From Setoptus koraiensis (Eukaryota; Arthropoda): 64,000 bases of DNA. Under the pieces are notes generated by a model. It was not told where the DNA came from. It saw nothing but the letters and a program-made list of their open reading frames with translations, and made no database searches. A program made the position numbers and the translations under genes. Positions within the stretch are counted from its first letter, which is position 1, and every line of letters starts with the position of its first letter. The stretch covers positions 17,608,001-17,672,000 of the forward strand of contig CM106585.1 in assembly GCA_048013815.1 (NCBI GenBank). Reading direction: 5' to 3'. This document shows, piece by piece, positions 25,001 through 34,000 of this stretch.

Positions 25001-28000
25001 TCCCCCCCCCGCCCCGCATAAGCGCTCGTCACTGGACCGGCCCGCTGGCAGTGCGTTCAGACAGCGCCGACTAGAGATTGTATTCAATCAACAGCGTTGT
25101 TGCCAGAGTTTGACAGAGTTTGCAGCCCCCATTGGGGCCGGCGCGTCGAGATATCGCACGGCGCACGCACACGAGCGCCGATTAACAGACGTGACTGGTG
25201 ACATAAGGAGCAGTTGATACTTGTTATGTAACACATGAATTGCAGCCTGTTATCGGATCCAATATCTCATCTCCGATGTCTCACATCCGCCGCTCGTGCG
25301 CCGCCAACGTGGCCCCTGCAGCGAGTTCCGTTTTGTTTTCTCTTTCGGCTCGCCTCTCCCCCTCTCCCCCTTTTCCGCTATCCCTGACCAACTGATACGT
25401 AATATGTGGCGCAATATGTGCAATTTGGGCCGCGCTCGCTTTTTTGCGGCCAGTCAGGCCAGTTAGGCCAGTTAGGCCAGTTAGGCCAGTTGGGGCCAGT
25501 TGGGGCCAAGTTGGGCCCAAATTGGGGCCTCACTGGGCTGGCCAAATTTGCTCATTTTTTGCCGCACCGCAGCCAGGCCAGAGACCAGGATCAGATTGAG
25601 CGTGGGGGGGGGGCGCAGTGCATGCAAATGAATTATCCGCTACGTTGCTCCGTTGCTGGCGCAAACGACGCCACCAGCCCGGCTCGACTGGCGGCTCACT
25701 TATCACTGGTACAACAACCGTGGGCCCCTTATTGAGCCCCCCCCCCTCCGCCAGCCAGATTATCAAAATTGTTCATGAGAGTCATCAATATCACCTCGTG
25801 AACTCGCTGAAATTTCTAGCTAGTTTCACTTAGCTCGCTCGCTGGCCCGGCTGGCCATGTCCAGACACCAACTGCAAATTGGTCTAGTGACTGCGCCAGC
25901 TAAAATCAACTGAAACCAACTAAAACCAACCAAAAGCGGCCCAACTATCGGCCTAAAAGTAAACCCTTGCCACTAGCTAAGAATGGCCGCTAGCTGGGCG
26001 TAATTACTTTACACACGATTAGGCAATAATTCAGTTAAACTGGCTCGCATTAATAATTTGCTGGCCGTCCGGTCGGCCAGTTGTTGTTGGCGTCGTTGTG
26101 TGGTTGCTGTTGTTGGCCAGTGCGCTTGCTAGTGGCGCCACCGACAGTTTGAAATGAGCGGCTCAACAATGCGGCCGTAGTTGCAGTCAATAAGTTGTGT
26201 GTGAGTGAGTTCTCTGGAACTAATAATCATTATCCCATATATTATTAGTTGATAATCACGTGGCTAGGTGGCCATGGCAGGGCACGGTCGGCCAACGAGA
26301 TCCGCGGCCGACTTGAGACAGGCGTCAGTGGCAATGGTTTAGTTGGTATCGCCACCTAGTGCCGTTATCAACTAAACATCAACTAGCAAGCAGTCCCATT
26401 GGCTGCACTGTCTGAATTTTCAGCCGGTGTCAGCCGGTGTCAGCCGGTTCTCATCCGGTTGGTTGGCGTTTATGAGCTCGTGTTCGTGAGCTCGTGCCGT
26501 TTCCCGGCCACAAATGACAGTTTGATGACAAGCGCGCCGGTTACAGTTAACTGGTGCGACTAGGTAACGGTCGTCATTGGCCCATCACTGGCCCCACTTC
26601 CGGTTCGGAGATGGGGCCTCTATCTGTTTGTGTGTGTGTCACTTTATCATGCTTAATTTGCTTGTTACACACGTTGTCTAACTGGGCTACACGCAGTGAC
26701 GCACAAACACTGATTGAGGCTAGTCATGTCATTAGATCTATTTGTAGTCATTGTTTGTGTGTGTGTGTGTGTGTGTGTGTCGTGTGTGCGCCCCACTGGA
26801 ACTAATAATTATCATCCGATACGTTATTAGCTGATAATCACACTAGGTGGCTATCACACACTCGTTGGCCAGCCAGTGCATGGCCGACTTGAGACAAGCT
26901 CTCGAGCTGGCCAAGTCGGCTCGATGCAGCCAGATGGAGCCCAAAAGGGCAGAGCGGGGCCTAGCAGAGCCGAATGGGGCCGAACAGAGCCGAATGGGGC
27001 CGAACAGAGCCGAATGGGGCCGAATAGAGCCAAATGGAGCGATCCCAGCGGATTTGTCGCTTAATTTGCCGCTTCATCGATCTCGGGTGCTCTTCTATTT
27101 TGGTCTCGACGAGCTTGTCGTCGTGGTTGCAGTCTGGCTGACTGGCTGGTATGTGTGTAATATGTGTATAATCGCGCACGGGCAAACAGGCGACAACTCA
27201 TAACTCACTTAATGACTCAATGGCTCATTATGGGCAACAATGGCTAGAAATAAACCCAGTGAACTGATTATCTCTCTGAGGCATCTTATGTGACGCAATT
27301 GCCATTATCGGGCCTCTCAGGAGCCACCAAGGGGCCAACAACGAGCTATGCATGCAATACACGACGGTTATTATTGGACAGTGTACAGGTGCACTCATGT
27401 ACACTGTCCAATAACAACAATCCAATAAAAATAATAATCATCGCATCATGTAATATTAATATAATAATAATCTAATAATAATCAGCACACTTTATTGCGC
27501 ATGCTAATAATTTCATTATTATTATCATTTCATATCATGACATTACACGCTAACAACGCCTCACGATATTATATTATAATAATAATAATAATATATATAT
27601 TACGTCCATATTATGTGTATATTATGTAATGCGCTGTGAGGCGTGACACATTGCCCTTGTTTGTGTCGTCGTTGCGTAATGAGCCTGACTAATAATGTGT
27701 ATTTTGTGTTATGCCAAAATACATACAAATTCAAGCTAGTTAGTGTGGCTGCTCACAATAAGTGCAGATGCAATAATTAGTCAATTGTTGTAATTGTTGC
27801 ATTTGGCATTATCACAATTAAATGTTGCACGTTATTATTACGTGATACCACGTGATATTTATGCGCCACATCCAGTCCAGTCAAGTGCGTCTCTAATTGC
27901 GAGCAATTGTTTACAAACAGTTGTTGTTGTTGTACGATACGACAATACGACCATACGACAACTGTCAGACAATCGTCAGTAGCCACCGCACTGCACAACA

Positions 28001-31000
28001 ACAACATCCGGTGCGGTAATCTCGTCTCTCTCGTTCCGTTATCATTATGCCAATTTTCGCAGTTTTAATGCCATCAATATCTGATGATAATATTTGCAAT
28101 TGGCCACTCGGTCAAGCCAAAACTACGCACTACAACTAATGCAGTTATATCAATATGCAATTGTGTCTATTATCATCATCGAACAAGCTCAATCATATTT
28201 GCTAAATATTTGTTAAATAAGCGATAGCAAAATCGCCTGTCGTCACTGTTGTTTGGCGACATCAAAGTGACATGAAACAGCGTTTAGTGGTCAGTTGATT
28301 GATATTAAATTGACTGTGTTGTTTTAACGGAACTACAGGGGCCGAAACAGAGCGACAAATTGACAAAAGTTGAATAAATTAGAATCATCAACACACAGCT
28401 TGACAATCGAAGCGCGATGCTGATTCGCGCTCCACTGAACTTTATTGTCACAAAAATGTTTTTTCGGCCGCTCTTATCCTGTGTGACTCACAATTTGTGA
28501 GTGGCCGTTGCAGTTTGGATGACAACCATTTATCCATTTATAATGATATTAACTATGTAGGATTGGTTAGCTGTTGTCGAGCAAACAAAGCGCCAAACTG
28601 GCAAATTAGCGGCCATCTTGCGGCCAATTTGTTGAACGAGGGCTCGCTTGAGCAATTTGGAGAGCGCACACTGTTGACTTGACAATGTGTTTTCACTTTG
28701 AGAGATTGGCTCACTCAGCTGACGGGGCCGTGTCAGGTAAGCCAATTAGTTGGGCCAGTTAGTTTGGCGAGCTGATGGGCCGAAACAAAAGTGGAGCCAT
28801 TTCACAGATTATTATTCTGTCTGTTGTCAGTAGTGTGTTGCCGTCAATGCGAGGTGTTGCCTTTTCGGGTTTTGTGGGCCCTTTTATATTTATTCTTGAT
28901 CGTGTTCAAATGGCACAGTCGAACGACTCGGCTGACTCGTATAACTCGGATAATTGAGGCCGAAGCCTCTGGCAACGGCTCGCCGGCTCGATGCTGGCTG
29001 GCGCGCACAAACAAGCTCAATTGTTTTTGCCTTTTGTTGGCCCCATCGGATCGGGCGCACAGCTCATTAGGTGGCCAGGCACTGGCTGTGCCCGTTTGAG
29101 GCTTGATTATCTCATGCGAACAGTTGTTTTTCAGTGGTGCTGTCTGTGTATTTATTGTTAGCCGGCCCAACAGTGGAAATTGGTGCGATTCTTGCCATCA
29201 AGTCACTGTTGCCAGCCAGCGAGAGCTGTCATCTGGTGAGAGCTGGATGATGTTGGCCGTAATTGATTTAGTTAGCACCCATCTCGCCATCTAACCCATC
29301 TCGCCATCTAACAAATCCATCTAACGGATCCATCTAACAAATCCATCAGACGAGCCAGGTCAGGCCAGGCCGAGCGTGGGTGTTGGCAGTAGTCGTCTTA
29401 ATGATCATCTATCATCGTTTATTTCATCATCGACTAACGCTGACTCTGTGACCGTTTGACAACCAACTCACAAAGGTTGTTGTCAGACAAACTTGTTAAC
29501 TGGCACCCTTAACTGGCACCGCTAGCTAGCACCGCTAAAACCAAAACGGCGCCACAGGGTCTCTCGTGTCGTCGCTGCCGTTAGGCGGCCTAAGTCGGGC
29601 CGTTTCGCTTTATTTCTGATGACGTGTGCACTTTATCACTATTTATACAACAAAATATATATATAAAATAAATATTTTGTGTATATATTTTGCACATTTT
29701 GCACCATTTGTGTGTCTTATCTGTGTGCCTTATCGGCGAGGGCGCCTCTAATTATCGTGTTATCTAATAACTGGGCCTCATTATGGTGGGCCCAGTTATT
29801 AGAGCGAGCATTATGGTGGCGAATGCACACCTTGCTTTTGTAAATATATAAATAATAACTTATGCCAGCGCCATCTATCAACTGGTGCCCTGTTTGACAA
29901 GTTTCATTTTGGACATTTTTTATCCATGTGCGATGAGCAATGTAGGCGCATCGCACATGGATAAAAAACACTCGACAATCAATAACCCAAACAGCCAAAC
30001 ATTTAAATAGCCAAATATCTGAAAGAGCCAAATGTAACTAATTTATAACTGTAACGCATATCTGGTTATATCTGGTATTTTCCACATTCCACGCAGGTTA
30101 CTGGCCCTTCAATTGGCAAATATGCAATCTCTGGGTCACCTGTGACGTGTTCACCTGTTCCTCTTCCATATTGCACATGTGCTTCATTAGTGTTGGCAGA
30201 CTGATTGGCATCAGGAATCCGTTGCATGCCAGGCACGCACAATTTGTATCTAGACGGACAGTCTTTTTAAAGATCTCCATAGCTTGGGCCATATCGGGCC
30301 TCATAGCCTTAGCACTCACCTCTATCGCTTGGGCGGACACCAACAACATTGTGCCAGAGACAAACGTTTGCGCCATTAACAACTCATATTTCCTTTTCTT
30401 CGGTGAGTACTCACTACAACTCACTACAACTCACTATAACTCACTATAACTATCTCGACCAATCTATCTCGCGCCTCACCTGGCGCTCCGGAGCACTCCG
30501 TCATGACAACACTGCCTGCGATGTAACCGTTATAACTCGTTATAAATAACTCAGTTATTTATATCGCGTTATATCGCGTTATGTCGCGTTATGTAAGCGC
30601 GTTATTTTGTGTGATATGCAAAATAACGGTGTGTGTATTTTTAATTAAACAATCCAACTTTGCGTCGCTTTGAGCTAACGAATCAACTGTTTTCTTTCTC
30701 TCTCTGTCGCTCTTTTGCATTTGCGTGCGCTGTCAATGTAATTAACGTTACCCACTGACGACAACAACATGCACCTGATGTATAAATTGCGATGACGCTC
30801 GAATTGGCGCAACCCGTAGGCTCTTTCACTGCCTTCTTTTTGCCGTTATTTGTGATGATCTACTCATATGTGATGACGGTGCGACTTTTGTCGCAACGAG
30901 CAAAATTTGTCCGCAACAACAGCATACAACAGGAACTAGACCAGCAAGCCTCAAACCAATCAGACAGTCTCATACAGCAGCAGCAAGTGCAACCGCAGCC

Positions 31001-32822
31001 GGACCAGCACGTCGAGCGGCCGGCCAACAGCAACAACAACAACAACAGCAACAACAACAACAGCAACAACAACAACGACAACAGCAGGCAGTTCAGAGAG
31101 AAACAACCGAATGACCTCAGCAACAATCACAATTCGCACCACAGCCACAGTCACCGTCATCACCACCGTTTGCCACTGGACCAATCGCCCAGCGCCATGT
31201 ACAACGGCCAAGACGACCAATCGGCCAGGTGAGTCGCGCCCCCGCGCCCGTTCGCGCATTCGTTGCGCCTCTTTGGCCCCCTTCGGCCCCCTTTGGCCCC
31301 ATTCTTCTCCGTCTGGCCCCCTAAAATGCACCTAAAATGCCCCCGAAACGAGCCAATTTTTGCCTGCGCACGTTCCATTTTTGTCGCCGGCATTTTTGTC
31401 GTCTGTCAGCGCGCGCCCCGACACTGACACTGGCTCGCTGTCGTGATGGATGGCCGCTTGATTGGCTTGATTGGCCCCACGGGCACGCACTCCCCTTACC
31501 TGTGTGTGTGTGTGCGTGTTTTTGACACTTGTCCGTCTGTCTGTTTGCCTAACTAACATTCAGCATCATCGTTTCTCGTTGTTATCGCTCACTTGTTATC
31601 GCTCGCTTGTTAGCCAACTCGCGCCACTCGCCGTTACCTGTGCCGCTCATAAGCGCTCCACATTCCCCCCCTCCCCTCGTTCGCGACACTGGCTGCTGGC
31701 ACGTGGTTGGCGGTCGTGCGCGTGCCGCCACCTGTGCCCCCTCTGCTCACGAGCAGACTCGTCGCCAGAGTGTGCTGTTTGCAATCATCGCCATGCTAAT
31801 GCCCAGTGTGTTTGTATGTGCGGCCGCTCGTGAGCCATCAATCACTTGCTGTTGTTGTTGTTGTTCAAGTTATGCAACAGCAACGCCATTTATAACTAAT
31901 TTAATTCACCGTTGGCCGCCGTTTGTGTGCGAACCAGACTGTGAAATCTGTGCCACAATATAGTGCCCAAACAAAGATTGATCAGCGTGCCTGGCTCAAC
32001 TGCACACCGACCCGCTCACCTGTCCGGCCCAAGCGCATGCAACGCTGCACCGGCTCACCTGTGCAGCGCTCCCCACCCCCAGCCCCGAATTCACGCTGTT
32101 CACCTGTGCGCGCTGTCAAATGCGCGCGCCACAAAATTACTGCCGTTGCCGCCGCCGTTAATTAACCGCCGATTTATTCTTTGTTTATTTGCGTGCCCCG
32201 GCCGCCCCCATCTGTCATTTGCAACTGCAAACTGCGCACTAATCATCGCAAACCGCCTGCTAAATACACAATTATGCCAATTATTACCAAATTATTATTA
32301 TTACCAATTATTATTAAACCCAATTACGCAACAACAGGAGTAACAACACAACCGGCAACAACAGCAACAACAAGAATCAGGCGCAAAAGTCGTCGTCGCT
32401 GTACTGCAAGAGCAGCCACAAGTCACATCCGCCCATGATGCGATATTTGGGCTCCTCCATGCAGGTGAGAAATGAACAAAAGGCCACCAAGGTGCTAGGC
32501 GTGGTATTTTTTACGTTTGCCATTTGTTGGACGCCATTTTTTACGTTGAACGCGGCGCAAGCATTCATCGATCGGCACTCAATGGAACAGGCCATTCCAA
32601 ATCAGGTTATGACGACATTCCAATGGTTGGGTTATTTCTCATCTATTATTAATCCAATTATTTACACTATTTTCAATAGAAATTTCAGGCGCGCTTTTAG
32701 AAAGATATTGTTGTGTCAGCGCTTTGGTTTGTATTATCAGCACTCGAGTGATATCAATCAGCAAAATACAAACAATTGTTATAGCAAAAGTTTCAGGCTG
32801 AGCCAGTACAACAGTCGCAACT

Positions 32823-32868
<46 letters not shown>

Positions 32869-33486
32869 CCAATTGACAGAGTCAAAGGTCAACAATGCCA
32901 ACAGCGGCAATCAGCAGCAACAACAGCACCGACTTCAGCATCAGAACACCATCAATTTGAGCAGCAATCCAGCGTATCCGGTCGAATGTAAACCACTCAG
33001 TGAGTTGGCCAACGACCACGGCGACGACAACCACCAATTAACCGACAAGCTTGTCGCGCAAGCTCAACCACCAACCGCTGCTACCACCAACTCACCTGAT
33101 CAACTGACCATAACGGTACACGGTGCCGACAAGCAGCAGCCGATGACCACTGTAAATTATTCACTTAAACAACACAATTTGCTGGCAACTTGTACGCAAT
33201 CGACAGCCGAGGATAAACTGGTGGAAAAAAGTGAGTCGCCGCCAGCATTTGCAACTGCTCACCCCTTGACCACTACAGCGGATGTTTGCGGTGAACAGCC
33301 GATGACAACTGTCACCACTGTCACTAGTGTCAACAGTCTGAACACTGCCCTTGCCAGACAGCACCAACCGCATCAACAACAGCAACAACAACACCTGCTT
33401 ACCACCTTTGTGTCGACACAACACAAGCCTCATCATCACAGACAGCTGATAATTAAGGAATGTGTCAACGAGCAAAGTGATCCATG

Positions 33487-33517
<31 letters not shown>

Positions 33518-33783
33518 AGCAGCAGCAACAACAACAACAACCAACAACCACAACAACAACCGCCAGTGTTGTTGTTGAATAATCACTGCAACAACTGCCA
33601 CCACCACCGAAGTAATCATCATCATCATCGTCATCATCATCGTCACCATCATCGCAAGCACGTGCATAATCAGCACAATTTGCACCATCATAGGCACCAT
33701 AGGAATTGTGCGCTCAACAGCCATTGTTATTATAATCAATCGCAACAACAGCAACAACAACAGCAACAAACTACTTCCAATTC

Positions 33784-33815
<32 letters not shown>

Positions 33816-33907
33816 CCGCAACAACGGCACAGGTTGTTGCCACAGAACAAACCAGGCCACAGTCCAACAACACGCTCGGCTGGCTCGACGATCAGCTGAC
33901 CGGTTGA
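15406..33907 (+). CDS. 5-HT2: 5-HT2-like aminergic G-protein-coupled receptor, four coding exons
   Basis: Coding exons are 15406-15973, 30097-30402, 30820-31228 and 32338-33907. Every junction has GT/AG ends and keeps frame (phases 1, 1, 2), giving 950 residues. There is a signal-peptide-like start (1-27), TM1 about 128-152 (GN), TM2 160-185 (SLAVADLL), TM3 with D206 (D3.32, the amine-binding Asp) and C199 paired with C281, TM5 GSFTAFFLP, TM6 FAICWTPFF, and TM7 WLGYFSSIINPIIY. The motifs FGSF..F.LP, KATKVLGVVFFTF and WLGY match 5-HT2 receptors, so serotonin is the likely ligand and Gq coupling is expected. The DRY position reads GRL (223-225). Loop 3 is about 160 residues and the tail about 410, both full of N, Q and H runs. 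The start is the ATG at 15406; an in-frame stop lies at 15394. A 5-HT2 subtype is not assigned. Confidence 0.88.
15983..16036. repeat. (CAA)n tract next to the intron 1 donor
   Basis: About 17 AAC/CAA units begin nine bases inside intron 1. Such a tract in the transcript so near the 5' splice site could vary between individuals and affect splicing; this is inference. Confidence 0.85.
16395..16495. repeat. (CA)n microsatellite with ACACGCACGC variants
   Basis: Two CA runs (16410-16424 and 16440-16460) separated by repeated CATACGCACAAACAAGCACA segments; a short segmental duplication within the array is visible. Confidence 0.8.
17488..17565. repeat. CAA/CAG microsatellite in intron 1
   Basis: About 26 CAA or CAG triplets. 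They keep several frames open and explain the long open frames at 17.2-18.0 kb. Confidence 0.85.
18237..18403. repeat. 9-bp GCCAATTGT/GCCAATCGC minisatellite
   Basis: About 17 imperfect nonamers (GCCAATTGY, GCCAGTTGT and similar), 160 bases long, the longest nonamer array in the window apart from its imperfection. CAATTG-type words recur. Confidence 0.85.
19932..19957. repeat. perfect 10-bp inverted repeat, 6-base loop
   Basis: TTTGGGGGCC and its exact reverse complement flank GAACGG. Confidence 0.8.
19999..20059. repeat. 12-bp CCAGTCAGACGG minisatellite
   Basis: Five copies, the third diverged. A nonamer array of GTCGCCAGA follows at 20236-20265. Confidence 0.8.
20639..20674. repeat. perfect 13-bp inverted repeat, 10-base loop
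   Basis: GGGCTTTTATCCG at 20639-20651 and its exact reverse complement at 20662-20674. Confidence 0.9.
20902..20973. repeat. 21-bp TGAGCCCCACAACCCGTT repeat
   Basis: Three full copies and a partial fourth, with spacing of 21-22 bases. Confidence 0.85.
21586..21651. repeat. two neighbouring perfect inverted repeats
   Basis: CGCCGTTGG with its complement at 21586-21606 (9-base arms, 3-base loop), then GCCGATAGTCG with its complement at 21624-21651 (11-base arms, 6-base loop). Confidence 0.8.
22085..22136. repeat. 18-bp CGCCCGTTATTCGGGT repeat
   Basis: Two and a half copies of an 18-base unit that itself contains the inverted pair CCCG/CGGG. Confidence 0.75.
22927..22965. repeat. perfect 17-bp inverted repeat, 5-base loop
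   Basis: Left arm 22927-22943 and right arm 22949-22965 are exact reverse complements around AACTA. It is directly preceded by a tandem copy of TAGAAAGTCTCTAC, so part of the left arm is also in a direct repeat. Confidence 0.9.
23376..23516. repeat. 20-bp minisatellite AGGGCAAACTGTCCGTAACC
   Basis: Six to seven copies; the central four are identical, implying recent expansion or homogenisation. Confidence 0.92.
24107..24170. repeat. 23-bp minisatellite
   Basis: Nearly three copies of a unit beginning GGTCAGGCTTGCGCCGACGG. Confidence 0.85.
24500..24569. repeat. 19-bp AACTGACCAGCGACCAGCT repeat
   Basis: Two exact copies with diverged partial copies on both sides. Confidence 0.8.
24717..24816. 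repeat. 25-bp minisatellite, four copies
   Basis: The unit contains AACCAAAC and GGCCGTTAT. Copies 1 and 4 share one variant (AAGCGAATGG) and copies 2 and 3 another (GAACGAACGG), an A-B-B-A arrangement. Confidence 0.9.
25450..25497. repeat. 9-bp GGCCAGTTA repeat
   Basis: Four to five copies, grading into GGGGCCAGTT. Confidence 0.8.
26213..26330. repeat. dispersed repeat, copy 1
   Basis: About 118 bases sharing GGAACTAATAAT, TTATTAG.TGATAATCAC, CTAGGTGGC and GGCCGACTTGAGACA in the same order with 26793-26910. Identity by eye is about three quarters. Both copies follow a TG-rich tract. Confidence 0.75.
26421..26450. repeat. 10-bp CAGCCGGTGT repeat
   Basis: Three copies between the two dispersed repeat copies. 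Confidence 0.8.
26793..26910. repeat. dispersed repeat, copy 2
   Basis: Direct-orientation partner of 26213-26330, about 580 bases away. A (GT)n run sits immediately before it (26755-26780). Confidence 0.75.
26967..27038. repeat. 20-bp minisatellite GAGCCGAATGGGGCCGAACA
   Basis: Three copies and a diverged fourth, directly after dispersed repeat copy 2. Confidence 0.88.
27371..27414. repeat. perfect 17-bp inverted repeat, 10-base loop
   Basis: Arms 27371-27387 and 27398-27414 are exact complements; pairing resumes for three bases beyond one mismatch. Confidence 0.9.
28482..28502. repeat. 21-base palindromic word, copy 1 (AP-1-like)
   Basis: Contains TGACTCACAATTTGTGAGT. The identical 21 bases recur at 61991-62011. 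TGACTCA is the classical AP-1/bZIP core, so this may be a binding site; unproven. Confidence 0.6.
29279..29350. repeat. CCATCTAAC-type tandem repeat
   Basis: Alternating CATCTCGCCATCTAAC and AATCCATCTAACGG units, five to six in all. Confidence 0.7.
29764..29802. repeat. perfect 14-bp inverted repeat, 11-base loop
   Basis: CTAATAACTGGGCC and its exact reverse complement, 300 bases before GPCR exon 2. Confidence 0.88.
29916..29968. repeat. perfect 20-bp inverted repeat, 13-base loop
   Basis: TTTTTTATCCATGTGCGATG (29916-29935) and its exact reverse complement (29949-29968), only 130 bases before the exon 2 acceptor, so the transcript could fold near that splice site. Confidence 0.9.
30403..30819 (+). 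other. GPCR intron 2
   Basis: 417 bases with GTGAGT donor and CCCGTAG acceptor, between TM4 and TM5. It holds ACTCACTACA repeats just after the donor and a CGCGTTAT array (30570-30605). Confidence 0.85.
31229..32337 (+). other. GPCR intron 3
   Basis: About 1.1 kb with GTGAGT donor and CAACAG acceptor, interrupting the third intracellular loop. No gene is seen inside; it is rich in C-runs and GT runs. Confidence 0.82.
32822..32869 (+). repeat. coding (AAC)n tract in GPCR tail
   Basis: Encodes about 16 consecutive asparagines. A second coding AAC tract lies at 33487-33542, and CAT/CAC runs at 33600-33670 encode a histidine-rich stretch. Confidence 0.9.
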
Positions 33908-33990
33908 GGGTCGTGTGGTGGGCACTTGTATCGCCGCTGGATTCTAGTGACTGGATACTAGTGACCACATTATACTCACTAGATACAACA

Positions 33991-34000
33991 AATAAATAAA
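33991..34000 (+). terminator. polyadenylation signals of the GPCR gene
   Basis: Two overlapping AATAAA hexamers about 85 bases after the stop codon. Confidence 0.6.

Larger units (their letters stand above)
15974..30096 (+). other. GPCR intron 1 (14.1 kb), repeat- and hairpin-rich
   Basis: The donor GTGAGT at 15974 and acceptor ACGCAG ending at 30096 define this intron, which separates TM2 from TM3. I see no recognisable gene inside on either strand. Open frames of 150-227 codons occur at 17-23 kb but follow simple repeats and GC-rich stretches that keep several frames open at once. The 16-26 kb part is rich in GGCC, GGGCCC and TGGCCAG words. Minisatellites and inverted repeats are listed separately. 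Confidence 0.75.

Noticed and set aside
26213-26910. Terminal repeats of a larger inserted element
   Set aside because: The sequence between the copies has no coding frame or other element part, and the copies are too diverged for paired ends of one recent insertion; plain duplication or two small repeats is simpler.
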